A DNA stretch of 64,000 nt from an uncultured Chryseobacterium sp. (GTDB lineage Bacteria > Bacteroidota > Bacteroidia > Flavobacteriales > Weeksellaceae), in the NCBI GenBank assembly GCA_913774355.1, contig CAJYGB010000013.1, positions 29,162 through 93,161 on the forward strand, written 5' to 3'. Position 1 is the first letter of the stretch. The number at the start of each line of letters is the position of its first letter. The notes below the pieces were generated by a model. That model saw nothing but the letters and a program-made list of their open reading frames with translations. It was not told where the DNA came from and did no database searches. Both the position numbers and the translations under genes were made by a program. Below are positions 54,955-63,925 of the stretch, piece by piece.

Positions 54955-54990
54955 AAACCGCTTTCTTTTGGGAAGCGGTTTAAATTTTTT
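54955..54990 (+). terminator. Terminator of the E1 gene
   Basis: AAACCGCTT/AAGCGGTTT, a nine-base stem with a short loop, followed by AAATTTTTTT. It lies 22 bases after the stop. Confidence 0.85.
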
Positions 54991-55034
54991 TAATTAAATA
55001 ATCGTATTTTACATAATAATTAATAACCCCTGAA

Positions 55035-56054
55035 ATGCAGAATGATCTATCTGAGCTTAAAGAAATATTTAATAATATTCCTGAAAATCCAAATCTAAAA
55101 TCTAATAATCTTTTCTCGATCGGTACCAGAGGCTTTTATGAAAATCCTTTTACAGAGGTATTATCATATCTATTGAAAAAGAAAACAGAATATCAGCGGC
55201 GGGATGAGTTTATGAAAATACTGTTAGCTGATCTGAATGACGACGATTTCCTAAATAGTTTGATTACAGACAGCGAAGTCAATACCCAGTTTATAACTTC
55301 AAATGGAAAACGTATTGATTTAATTTTATACAATGAAAATAATATTCTGGTCTTCGAAAATAAAATTAAACATTGGATGGCCAACCCATTTGATGATTAT
55401 GAAAATGACATTAATCTGAAATATCCACTACATAATAAAAAATATGTCATTTTCTCTTATAAAAAAGAGAACTGCCCTAACAATTGGAAGTATTTAAACA
55501 TCCGAAGCATTTTTGACAAAATAATCAGTGCAAAATTGCATGTGTTTGATAATAAATGGGATTATTTTACGCATGACTTTTTAATGCAATTTTCAAACAG
55601 TAAATTAATAAGTATGGAACAATCTTATTGTGATTTTTATGAGAAGAATTTTTCTCAGATAATTTTTGCAAAGGCTCAACTTAAAAATTTTTTTATCAAT
55701 ATAGCGGAAAAGGTTAAAGAAGAAATAGAAATTAACAGATACAAGTATACTGAAAGTTGGGGAAGTTTTGAGTATGCAATACGCTTTTATCCTTTTAATG
55801 ATGAGAATAATGTCACTTTAATTTTTAAGGAGGATGGTAAATTCAGCATTGCTATTTATTACTATGATAAATTTGATTTCAAAACTGAAATTGATGAATA
55901 TATTGGTAATTGTGACTATAAATATCATGATGAAAATGGCATCTGCTGTTACACAAGATTTCCCGGAAAGGAATTTGCTAAACTCGAAGATGCTGTTAAA
56001 GAGATATTGGTACAATTAGAAAAACAAAAAGAATATTATTCCCATGATTTCTAA
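55035..56054 (+). CDS. PD-(D/E)XK nuclease family protein
   Basis: A 339-residue protein whose N-terminal half shows the PD-(D/E)XK fold of the PDDEXK_4 kind: FSIGTRGFYENPFTEVLSYL near residue 27, and the active-site strand pair RIDLILYNENNILVFENKIK near 91-110, giving the Asp and Glu-x-Lys positions. The C-terminal half is of unknown structure. It is much more AT-rich than the flanking genes, suggesting horizontal gain. Such proteins occur as lone predicted defence or repair nucleases. No methylase or other defence gene is adjacent. Confidence 0.75.
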   Translation: MQNDLSELKEIFNNIPENPNLKSNNLFSIGTRGFYENPFTEVLSYLLKKKTEYQRRDEFMKILLADLNDDDFLNSLITDSEVNTQFITSNGKRIDLILYNENNILVFENKIKHWMANPFDDYENDINLKYPLHNKKYVIFSYKKENCPNNWKYLNIRSIFDKIISAKLHVFDNKWDYFTHDFLMQFSNSKLISMEQSYCDFYEKNFSQIIFAKAQLKNFFINIAEKVKEEIEINRYKYTESWGSFEYAIRFYPFNDENNVTLIFKEDGKFSIAIYYYDKFDFKTEIDEYIGNCDYKYHDENGICCYTRFPGKEFAKLEDAVKEILVQLEKQKEYYSHDF

Positions 56055-56061
56055 CTCATGA

Positions 56062-56451
56062 TTAAATAACAGTCTTTTGTACCCTTTTCCCTTCCAGAAT
56101 CATCTTACAATCCTTCACTTTATCAGGATCATATACATGGTATTTCATTTCCCATTCTTCCAGCAGGTACAGAATTGGCAGCAGGGCCAACCCTTTTTCC
56201 GTCAGCGAATATTCCACCCTCGGCGGAAGTTCCCTGAACTCTTCCCGGATCACCAGTCCGTCATTCTGCATTTCCCGCAGCTGGTCGGTAAGGACTTTCC
56301 GGGAAATCACGTTGATGCGTACGGCTAATTCTCCGAAACGAAGTTTGCGGTCTTTAATCACCAGTACGATAATCGGTTTCCATTTGCTCCCCAAAGCAGA
56401 CATGGCTTTGCCTAAAGGACAGCTGTATTGCATTAATTCGTTTTTTTTCAT
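56062..56451 (-). CDS. HxlR family transcriptional regulator
   Basis: A 129-residue winged-helix regulator: Cys10 in the N-terminal QYSCPLGKAMSALGSKWKPI, LTDQLREMQNDGLVIREEF as the recognition/wing region, and PPRVEYSLTEKGLALLPIL. HxlR/YodB-type proteins often sense quinones, aldehydes or other electrophiles through the N-terminal Cys. It is divergent from an Old Yellow Enzyme, a common target of such regulators, and a set of GTTAC boxes lies between them. Confidence 0.93.
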   Translation of the reverse strand: MKKNELMQYSCPLGKAMSALGSKWKPIIVLVIKDRKLRFGELAVRINVISRKVLTDQLREMQNDGLVIREEFRELPPRVEYSLTEKGLALLPILYLLEEWEMKYHVYDPDKVKDCKMILEGKRVQKTVI

Positions 56452-56525
56452 AACGATTTATCCATAATTTGCGACTTATATGCTTTGTACGAACGTGAAG
56501 CTCATAAAAATTAATTTTTTGCATT

Positions 56526-56564
56526 GTCAGGCTGAGTCCAGTTTATCCTGAGCCTGACGAAGGA
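56526..56564. repeat. GTCAGGCTGAG-type dispersed repeat
   Basis: GTCAGGCT (56526-56533) and AGCCTGAC (56551-56558) form a perfect eight-base hairpin; the right half ATCCTGAGCCTGACGAAGGA belongs to the GTCATCCTGAGC family. A second partial copy, GTCAGGCTGAGCCCGTCGAA, is at 56696-56715. Confidence 0.6.
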
Positions 56565-56738
56565 AAGCCCTGTTTATTGCTTAACGTCTTTTGAACACGA
56601 AGATTTCACAAAGAGCTTTTCTATCTACTAACTGTTCTAAAGTTTTACAGAGCTGAAAAGCAAACATAAATTTTTTAACTCCATGTTACAGCTCTGTCAG
56701 GCTGAGCCCGTCGAAGCCTTAGCTTTTCCATTGCCCAA

Positions 56739-56834
56739 GTTACCTCCGCGTTACCAACATCAGTTACCGCGAAGTTACTACTTTTTTTCTTTGTGAGATA
56801 CTAATATGAACTATTATTAGTTACTTTGTGTAAC
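56739..56834. promoter_or_regulatory. Array of GTTAC boxes between hxlR-type and OYE genes
   Basis: GTTACC/T occurs as direct repeats starting at 56739, 56750, 56763 and 56774 (spacings 11, 13, 11). A perfect inverted pair GTTAC-TTTGT-GTAAC follows at 56820-56834, 25 bases before the OYE start. Between them, ACTAATA (56800-56806) and TATTAGT (56815-56821) form another inverted repeat. TTACTTTG within the last box could serve as a -7 element. Likely operator for the divergent HxlR regulator; binding is inferred. Confidence 0.5.
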
Positions 56835-56858
56835 AATTATAAAAATAAATATTAAAAA

Positions 56859-57920
56859 ATGAGCACAGACGCATTGTTCAAGCCTTTTAAGTATAAGAAT
56901 TTAGAACTGAAAAACAGAATCGTGATGGCCCCGATGACGAGGGCCCAATCGGATAACGGAGTTCCTACGCAGCAGATTGCAGACTATTACGCCCGGAGAG
57001 CCGAAGCGGAAGTCGGACTGATTATCTCCGAAGGAACGGTCATCAAGAGGCCTGCATCAAAAAACATGCAGAACATTCCGGATTTTTACGGAACCGAAGC
57101 TTTGAATGGCTGGAAAAATGTAATCGGTGCCGTTCATGAAAACGGGGGCAAAATGGGGCCTCAGATCTGGCATGTGGGAGATACCCGGAGTTCGGATGAT
57201 TATCCGGAAGTTCCGATGGAGAAAGCTTCGACAATGACGCTGGAGGATATTCAGGATACCATTGCGCAGTTTGCCGCTTCAGCAAAATCTGCAAAAGACT
57301 TAGGTTTTGACGTGCTGGAAATCCATGGTGCTCACGGATACCTGATCGACCAGTTTTTCTGGGAAGTAACCAATACCAGAACCGATGAATACGGCGGGAA
57401 AACACTGAAGGAAAGAAGCCGGTTTGCGGTGGATATCGTAAAGGCCATCAGAGCCGCAGTGGGCGAAGATTTTACCATCATTATACGGCTTTCCCAGTGG
57501 AAGCAGCAGGACTATTCGGCGAAGCTTGCCCAAACCCCGGCAGAAATGGAAGAATGGCTTCTGCCGTTGAAAGAAGCCGGCGTGGATATCTTCCACTGCT
57601 CACAAAGACGTTTCTGGGAACCTGAATTTGAAGGTTCCGACCTGAATTTTGCCGGCTGGGCGAAGAAAATTACCGGACAGCCAACCATTACCGTAGGATC
57701 CGTAGGCCTGGAAGGGGACTTCATGGCTGCATTCGGAGGACAGGGCACCGGGAAAGCGGATCTGTCCGAACTGATCCGAAGACTGGAAAGGGGAGACTTC
57801 GACCTGGTAGCCGTAGGCCGCGCCCTATTGCAAGACCCGCATTGGGTGCAGAAAATCAAAGAAGGAAAAACGGAAGAGCTTCAGGATTTCAAAGCCGAAA
57901 GCATGGCTGTCCTGTATTAA
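56859..57920 (+). CDS. NADH:flavin oxidoreductase, Old Yellow Enzyme family
   Basis: A 353-residue FMN-dependent ene-reductase that reduces activated alkenes such as quinones and enals. Seen: LKNRIVMAPMTRAQ near residue 18, QIWHVGDTRS near 101, EIHGAHGYLIDQFFWEVTN near 148, and the C-terminal FDLVAVGRALLQDPHW that closes the barrel and binds the FMN phosphate. The divergent HxlR-type regulator suggests induction by electrophiles. Confidence 0.94.
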   Translation: MSTDALFKPFKYKNLELKNRIVMAPMTRAQSDNGVPTQQIADYYARRAEAEVGLIISEGTVIKRPASKNMQNIPDFYGTEALNGWKNVIGAVHENGGKMGPQIWHVGDTRSSDDYPEVPMEKASTMTLEDIQDTIAQFAASAKSAKDLGFDVLEIHGAHGYLIDQFFWEVTNTRTDEYGGKTLKERSRFAVDIVKAIRAAVGEDFTIIIRLSQWKQQDYSAKLAQTPAEMEEWLLPLKEAGVDIFHCSQRRFWEPEFEGSDLNFAGWAKKITGQPTITVGSVGLEGDFMAAFGGQGTGKADLSELIRRLERGDFDLVAVGRALLQDPHWVQKIKEGKTEELQDFKAESMAVLY

Positions 57921-57950
57921 AAGGTCAATGGTGAATTTTGCCGTCGCAAG

Positions 57951-58095
57951 TCAATGGTCAATTGTTTTGTGTAGATAAACTGACAAGCGCAGCCGATTGA
58001 CCATTGACCATTCACTCCTTGCAATCAATGGTTAATTGTTTCACGTAAATAGATTGACAAGCGCAGCGGATTGACCATTTACCATTCATATATTT
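57951..58095. repeat. Two tandem units of a 73-base hairpin repeat
   Basis: Each unit starts with TCAATGGTYAATTG and ends with GATTGACCATTKACCATTCA, with TGACAAGCGCAGCSGATTGA in the middle. Unit 1 (57951-58023) has a perfect 12-base inverted repeat (TCAATGGTCAAT/ATTGACCATTGA). Unit 2 (58025-58095) is slightly diverged. A shortened relative is at about 32320. Confidence 0.75.
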
Positions 58096-58109
58096 TACCT
58101 ATCAATTAT

Positions 58110-58295
58110 TTAAACGAAACCGCTCCGGAAATTTTTCTGAAGCGGTTTTTTTAATTCGGGCAAGACGCATCTCCAGTAGCCGGGTTCTCCGTTTTTGGGA
58201 GGGTAATAACATTCTACCGTATCTACTGAACATTCCGGGGGATGTCCGCCGTTGACGCGTTGCAATTCTGATCTTTATTTTTTTAAATTTTCAAT
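58110..58295 (-). pseudogene. Remnant of a double-glycine (bacteriocin-like) secreted peptide gene
   Basis: On the minus strand the frame reads ENLKK, a TAA stop at 58277-58275, then RSELQRVNGG followed by HPPECSVDTVECYYPPKNG and EPGYWRCVLPE. The ELxxxxGG leader end and the short Cys-containing body match the small bacteriocin-like peptides I know from Chryseobacterium. An ATT stands where the start codon should be, and TAA interrupts the leader where TTA (Leu) would fit, so two point changes seem to have killed it. The tail runs into a plus-strand terminator. Confidence 0.55.
58117..58152 (+). terminator. Terminator in the spacer after the OYE gene
   Basis: AAACCGCT (58117-58124) pairs with AGCGGTTT (58141-58148) and a T run follows. 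It is 200 bases after the OYE stop, beyond the tandem repeats. Confidence 0.7.
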
Positions 58296-58569
58296 ATATT
58301 TTTTTGTGATGATTAAAATAATACCTCCCGGCATGATGAAAAACAGTAACCGGAAAAAAAAAAATTTCATCAGACTTACCGACAGGCAGGGGAATGTTTA
58401 ATCTATAATTTGCTATTATATCTCTGTCTTCTGATTTATTATATGTAATAATTAAATTATTTTGATTTTAAAAGTTGAAAAATTACATATAATTTAATAA
58501 ATGGATTCATTTTTTACTCATAAATATAGATAATAACAAATTATATGCTTAATTTATATTGAGGTTGCT

Positions 58570-58577
58570 TATATTTG
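58570..58577 (+). promoter_or_regulatory. -7 box of the sensor kinase gene
   Basis: TATATTTG, a full TAnnTTTG match, 26 bases before the ATG. Upstream of it the spacer is very AT-rich and shows no further element. Confidence 0.55.
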
Positions 58578-58602
58578 CAAAACAAAAAAACAAATTCTTT
58601 TG

Positions 58603-61572
58603 ATGAAATTTTATTTTCTTACAGCCTTAGTTATTTCATTATTTTTAAAATCACAACATTATAATTCACAATGGTACAATGTAGACAATGGTCTTCCTCA
58701 AAATACAGTTAAAGATATTATAAAGGATGAATCTGGTTTTGTCTGGATCTTAACCAATAATGGAGTTGTACGGTATGACGGCAACCGGTTTCTTGTTCCC
58801 AATAAAAATATCAGTACCGTAACTTTTTACAAATTTGCCCTTTCCGGTAAAGATATTTTTTCTGTAAATCACTATTATAAGAACTATATTAAAATATCAG
58901 ATAGGCAGGTTAATATTTTTGCTTACAAGAAACCTCCCATAGCACCTTATCCCCCGGAGGACGGGAAAGTCTATTTTTTTATTAATCAAAACAGTGCTAA
59001 TAATAAATTCTTTCCCATTACAGATTTCTACATTATAGAACTTGGAGAGCAACGTTATTTTTTTGGAAAGAATACCATTGAATATCAAAAAGATCCGTTA
59101 TCAAAGCGAGTGTTATCGGGAAAAGCTTCAACTATGCGATGCTTAAGAATGCATTTGTACAGAAGAGTACTGTTTATATTACTGATCCTGTTCACAGAAA
59201 AACCATCGTGATCTGTAACGGAAAAATTTCTTACGATAACAGGCCTTCCGTTTATAATGATCCCAGGACAAAAATTTACTGGTTTCAGTCAAAAAACCAG
59301 GTTTTCGTCATTAACCATGGGAAAATTTATCTGAACGAAATAAAAGATGGGAAGCAGGTGCTTCATTTTATCGTAGCCTATAAAGAGATTGAAAATGATT
59401 ACATCGGATCTATGTTGTATGATGAAGCGAATCAGAAGCTCTACATCGGAAGCCTCATCAAAGGGCTTAATGTAATCAGCTTATCACATTTTTATATTTC
59501 ACAAAAAAAAGGTTCCTTTTGCCGATGAGGTTGTTTATCCAGCATTACCGTTTAGTGGATGCTCAGTAATTTCACAAGACGGAACAGAATACTTTAAGGA
59601 TACGGTAAAAAAAAGATATTCTTTGGAGCTGCTCTCTGATGACCGACGCCTTATTTACGATAACTCAGGAAATATTCTGTATACAGAATTTGGAAAATTA
59701 TACAGAAGATTAAATAAATTCAGCTATAAAAAAGGGGACTCTCTTTCTCTTGATCAAGTGTCTTCTGTGCATAAGAGCAATAGTTTATTGATGGTCGGCA
59801 GAGTATATAATTATACCCAAACAAACCTGGAAATATTTAAAGATGATCATTTTACACCGGCCATTGCGTCGATAAAGATTCCCGAAAAAGTTACTACTGT
59901 AAAGGCCTATAGCAGGGATCTTATTTTTGTGGGATCCTACGGCGGGTTATACCTGGTTTCTTTATCGAAGAAAAAAATCATTAAAAAACTTGCAAAAAAT
60001 ATTAATATAAAAAATATTATCAGATCAGCAAGCGGACATTATTGGTTAACCACATACAGCGATCACGGCTTTTATCTTCTTAAAAATAATGTCCTGATAA
60101 GGATGCCCGAAGATCCGGACCGGGATATTGCCAGCGCCCATACTTTTTTGGAAGATCAGAAGGGCTATTTCTGGATTTCCACAAACAACGGACTATTTAA
60201 AGTGAAAGAAAAGATGCTGCTAGATTTTGCCGAAAATAAAAAGTATCCGGTCTATTATTACCGGTACACCAAACTGAATGGGTTGCTGAATAATGAATTC
60301 AACACAGCCTATCCGGGATGCAATCTCCTGGCAAACGGCGATTTTGTATTTCCATCCATGGAGGGATTTGTCTTCTTCCGGCCGGGGGAAGTAAAAAGTA
60401 TTTATCCAAAAGACCATACGCTTTTTGTAGAAAGAGCCTACAGCAGCAGGGAAAATTTCACTTTTAAAGATAAAATAAAAGTAAAAAGTAATTTTAAACT
60501 GCTTAATATCTTCCTCGATATTCCGTACTTCTCGGATATTGAAAATATCCACCTGCAGGCCAGGCTTACAGGCAGCAGCCATGAGCCGTGGAAGAACATA
60601 GGAAGCAACCGCATGTATGTAATGGATGAAGACAGCCCCGGAAATTATACCCTGGAAATAAGATACCTTGTTGCGGAAGACCGGTTTACCTATAAAAGCA
60701 TACCGGTTGAAATTATGCCGTTATTGTATCAGACCCTGTGGTTCAGAATCCTGATAGCGGCTGCGCTGGTCACCATTGTTTTGGTCATCGTACAGATCAG
60801 GACAGGATTTCTGAAGGGTAAAAATAAAGATCTGAAGAGCAATCTCGAAAGTACGGATAACGAACTTAAGGCGGCCAAAGATCAACTTAAAAATGAATCG
60901 GAATATAAGGAAAAAATTATCCGGAGCATCAGCCATGATATTTCCACTCCTCTCAGTTTCATGTCGTATCTTACCCAGCAGCTGCATCATACGGAAGATC
61001 AGGAAAAGCAGAAAGAGCTTTTTGAAATGATCAGTAAAACTTCGGAGCAGCTGTTCAAATTTACTTCAGGGCTCAGCGAATATACCAAATTGTACCATAC
61101 AGAACATATTTTTGAAGCACAGGATTATTTTTTAGATGATTTGATAGAAGAGAAGAAAGAGCTTTTTGAGGAGATCGCGGTGAAAAAAAATACAGAAATT
61201 ATAAGTTATTGCGATAAGCATATAAAAACCCGAATCAGCAAAGCCATTTTATCGGTTATTTTTCATAATCTTATAGATAATGCCGTTAAAAATACAGTAG
61301 AAGGAACGATTATTATAAAAGTACAGGAATCAGATAATACCGTTGTTTTAAAGGTGGCAGATACAGGACCGGGAATGTCGGATGAACAGATGAAATATTA
61401 TGCCCAGATGTACGCAGACAAAGAAAACAAAGAATTTCCCTTCAGAAAAGAGAAGCTGGGGCTGCCTATGGTCATCCGGCTTGTGAAAAAAATAGGGGCA
61501 GAAATCAGTTTTCAAAAAAATACACCAGTTGGAACTTTAATTGTTATTACTTTAAAAAACACTCTTTTATGA
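58603..61572 (+). pseudogene. Propeller-type sensor histidine kinase, split by two compensating frameshifts
   Basis: One gene of about 989 residues if two A-run indels are corrected. The first frame gives a signal peptide and WYNVDNGLPQNTVKDIIKDE, then SGFVWILTNNGVVRYDG (two-component regulator propeller). At 59121-59124 (AAAA) one A seems missing; the next frame continues SFNYAMLKNAFVQKS. At 59503-59510 (eight A) one A seems extra, and the original frame resumes VPFADEVVYPALPF. Later come more propeller blades, a membrane segment (ILIAAALVTIVLVIVQI), the phospho-acceptor His in ISHDISTPLSF and an ATPase domain with NLIDNAVKNT and DTGPGMS. The response regulator start overlaps the end by ATGA. 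Confidence 0.8.
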
Positions 61573-62180
61573 AAAGAATTCTCATTGCGGAAGACCACCA
61601 TGTGGTTACTTTTGCCGTTTCATTGATGCTTAAAAATCATTTTCAGGATATCGTGGTCGATTACGCAGAAGATTATGAAGCTGCCAAAGAAAAGATTGGG
61701 CAGGAACAGTATGATCTCCTGATTCTGGATATCGAAATACCGGGAAGTATCTATGTTGGGATGATTACCGAGCTGAAAGCGATACAGGAAAAGATGCTTA
61801 TCATGGTTTTTACAGCGTATGAAGACGATAGGGCTTTGCCTTACATCAAAGCAGGGGCGCACGGGTATCTTAATAAAAAGTGCAGTCACGAAAAAATACT
61901 GAGAGCTATTGATTGTATCATGAAAGAAGGGTATTATTATCCTTTTAAGATAATTAGTGCAGCTATACAGTTATCTACTCCTAAAAAGACAGTCCAAGAC
62001 CTCTCGGAAAGAGAATTCCAGATTTTCGAACTGCTGGCCCAAGGAGAAGGAATGAACGAAATTACCATGCTTCTGAACATTAGCCATTCTACGGCAAGTA
62101 CTCACAAGAAAAGAATTTACGAAAAGCTAGGCATAAAAAACCTTATTGAGCTTTCCAAAATCTATGACAGCTTGAAATAG
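61569..62180 (+). CDS. LuxR/NarL-type response regulator
   Basis: A 203-residue regulator. The receiver domain begins RILIAEDHHVVTF (acidic pair) and has the phospho-acceptor Asp in DLLILDIEIPG near residue 57, then VFTAYEDD and the Lys in GYLNKKCSH. The C-terminal helix-turn-helix reads LSEREFQIFELLAQGEGMNE, then STASTHKKRIYEKLGIKN. It overlaps the sensor kinase gene by four bases, so the two form a pair. If the kinase is really broken, the regulator may be orphaned. Confidence 0.93.
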   Translation: MKRILIAEDHHVVTFAVSLMLKNHFQDIVVDYAEDYEAAKEKIGQEQYDLLILDIEIPGSIYVGMITELKAIQEKMLIMVFTAYEDDRALPYIKAGAHGYLNKKCSHEKILRAIDCIMKEGYYYPFKIISAAIQLSTPKKTVQDLSEREFQIFELLAQGEGMNEITMLLNISHSTASTHKKRIYEKLGIKNLIELSKIYDSLK

Positions 62181-62842
62181 TCCATTATCATTCGGATCAA
62201 GGCATTTTCAGGACTTGATCGTTATATTAATACCATGTTGATATTTTTGTATTTATTTACAAAAAATTAAAGGCGGAGCATTTTTGTTCTGTGTTTATTC
62301 TCTGCTAAGAGTTTTTACTTATTATTGTTAAAGAAATTTTAATAGCTCTTTCATCCGGATAAAGAGAACTTTGCTTCAAAAGCGTCAGTGTAAAACTGCT
62401 CTGTTCAAAGTCGTTTCTGGTGATGTTGGAATGGCATTCTCTGCTATTGCTTACAAGCATATAATATGTCTTTACAATAAAATAGGCAATATTTGATGTA
62501 TACATAAAATCAAAATAATCGGGACCTGATGGCATATTAGAACCCTTAATGAATTTTTATTATTGCATGTAAAAGTGTGTTTTTATAAGCGTAAATATAA
62601 GTATTATACCTTATCAAATAACTTATAATAGCGTAGTGGTGTACAATTGGCCAGTTATCGGTTTCCAAATCCCGCGGGCAGCGAAACAAAATTCTCCCGC
62701 AAGATTAAAAATAGGGCTAAGTGGACAGTAATACAGATAGTACTGGGTTTTAAACAAATTAAACTCAGCAAAATCCTATAGAAAATTCTATTTGTAGCGA
62801 TTTCGCGACAAAAAAAATCGAAAAATAGCTACACGTTTATTG
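62181..62842. other. Gene-poor AT-rich spacer with hairpins
   Basis: Directly after the response regulator, GATCAAG and CTTGATC (about 62197-62222) can form a hairpin without a T run. Near the end, TGTAGC (62793-62798) and GCTACA (62828-62833), with GATTT/AAATC inside, form a long imperfect inverted repeat just upstream of the next promoter. TAGAA-AA-TTCTA lies beside it. One short minus-strand frame (62305-62535) has no supporting features. Nothing else is seen. Confidence 0.35.
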
Positions 62843-62873
62843 TTTGCAATGATTTAAGGCTAAAGTATATTTG
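62843..62873 (+). promoter_or_regulatory. Promoter of the C1q-like protein gene
   Basis: TTTG (62843-62846), 19 bases, TATATTTG (62866-62873): a full match to the Bacteroidetes consensus. The 5' UTR would be about 100 bases. Confidence 0.7.
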
Positions 62874-62981
62874 CTGAGGAATCTAAACAAATTCTAAATC
62901 TAAAAAACACTCTGGATTTAACGTTATCATAAAAACCGGTTAAATCAGAATATTTCCACACAACTTTTAATCTACAATTTT

Positions 62982-63743
62982 ATGAAGAAAAATGTACTCA
63001 CTGCACTCGCAGTAATGGCTTTATCATTTGGTGCGCATGCTCAGGTTGGTGTTAATACCACAACCCCTGCATCCACGCTTGATGTCAAGGCAAAAAATGC
63101 AACCGGAACCGCTACCAATGTAGACGGATTCCTGTTTCCCCGGGTAGACCGCCAGCGGGCGCAGAGCATGACTAACGTTCCGGTATCCACCATGATCTAC
63201 GTAAGTGATGCTTCTACAGGAACGGCACAGGGAACAGCAGTAAACATTGTCAATAATGGCTTTTATTTTTTCGACGGGAATGTCTGGGTAAGGCTGTCGG
63301 AACCGGTAACACCGGCCAATACTTTTGTACCTTCGGTAGTGGCCTCCGGAAAAGCGACGAATTCCATAACGCTTAATGATAATACTGGTTTTAATGCATT
63401 CCCGTTTACGGCCTCCACTAACGATGGAAGCTGGAATACCTCCAACAATTCCTATACAGTTCCAAAAGCAGGTTTTTACCAGCTTTCGCTGCAGGCGATA
63501 GTACAGCCGAGCACTTTTAATAATAGTTTTTCTTGGCAGTTGTCATACGATAGCCAGATCTATACCTATGCAAATTTAAAAAATGCAGATCCAGCTTACA
63601 CATACAACTCTGGCGGTGTGGTGGTCCTGTATTTTAATGTAGGGCAGGTATTGCGGTTGGGAGCAACTCCTTGTTCGGGCTGTGGCGGTACTACATATAA
63701 TGTGACCGATCGTTCTTTCACGGTAACGTATCTGGGGAACTGA
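62982..63743 (+). CDS. Secreted C1q/TNF-like beta-sandwich protein
   Basis: A 253-residue exported protein with a clear signal peptide (MKKNVLTALAVMALSFGAHAQ). The N-terminal VGVNTTTPASTLDVKAKNAT is the segment seen at the start of many flavobacterial surface and tail-fibre-like proteins. Residues about 110-253 look like a C1q-type jelly roll: NAFPFTASTNDGSWN, YTVPKAGFYQLSLQAI and a C-terminal DRSFTVTYLGN. A small CSGC loop is near the end. Possibly an adhesin or envelope protein; function unknown. A strong promoter precedes it. Confidence 0.82.
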   Translation: MKKNVLTALAVMALSFGAHAQVGVNTTTPASTLDVKAKNATGTATNVDGFLFPRVDRQRAQSMTNVPVSTMIYVSDASTGTAQGTAVNIVNNGFYFFDGNVWVRLSEPVTPANTFVPSVVASGKATNSITLNDNTGFNAFPFTASTNDGSWNTSNNSYTVPKAGFYQLSLQAIVQPSTFNNSFSWQLSYDSQIYTYANLKNADPAYTYNSGGVVVLYFNVGQVLRLGATPCSGCGGTTYNVTDRSFTVTYLGN

Positions 63744-63891
63744 TGCCCATCGTGCCGGAATTATTACAGTAGTGAATATGCCTGTAAAAGTCAATCAATT
63801 TTTATAGGATTTAAGCGACCGACCGGAAGTTTCCTCACTTACCCGGCCAATATCAAAAATAAATCCTTCATAGATTCTAAAAACACAAGCC

Positions 63892-63925
63892 AGCCGGTAG
63901 TACTCTAGGTATTGCCGGCTTTTTT
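63892..63925 (+). terminator. Terminator after the C1q-like gene
   Basis: AGCCGG (63892-63897) and CCGGCT (63915-63920) with partly paired interior, followed by TTTTT. It lies 149 bases after the stop; the final 75 bases of the window show nothing. Confidence 0.7.

Noticed and set aside
62305-62535. Minus-strand frame of 76 codons in the spacer before the C1q-like gene
   Set aside because: No recognisable motif, no promoter on that strand and composition like the surrounding spacer; not supported as a gene.
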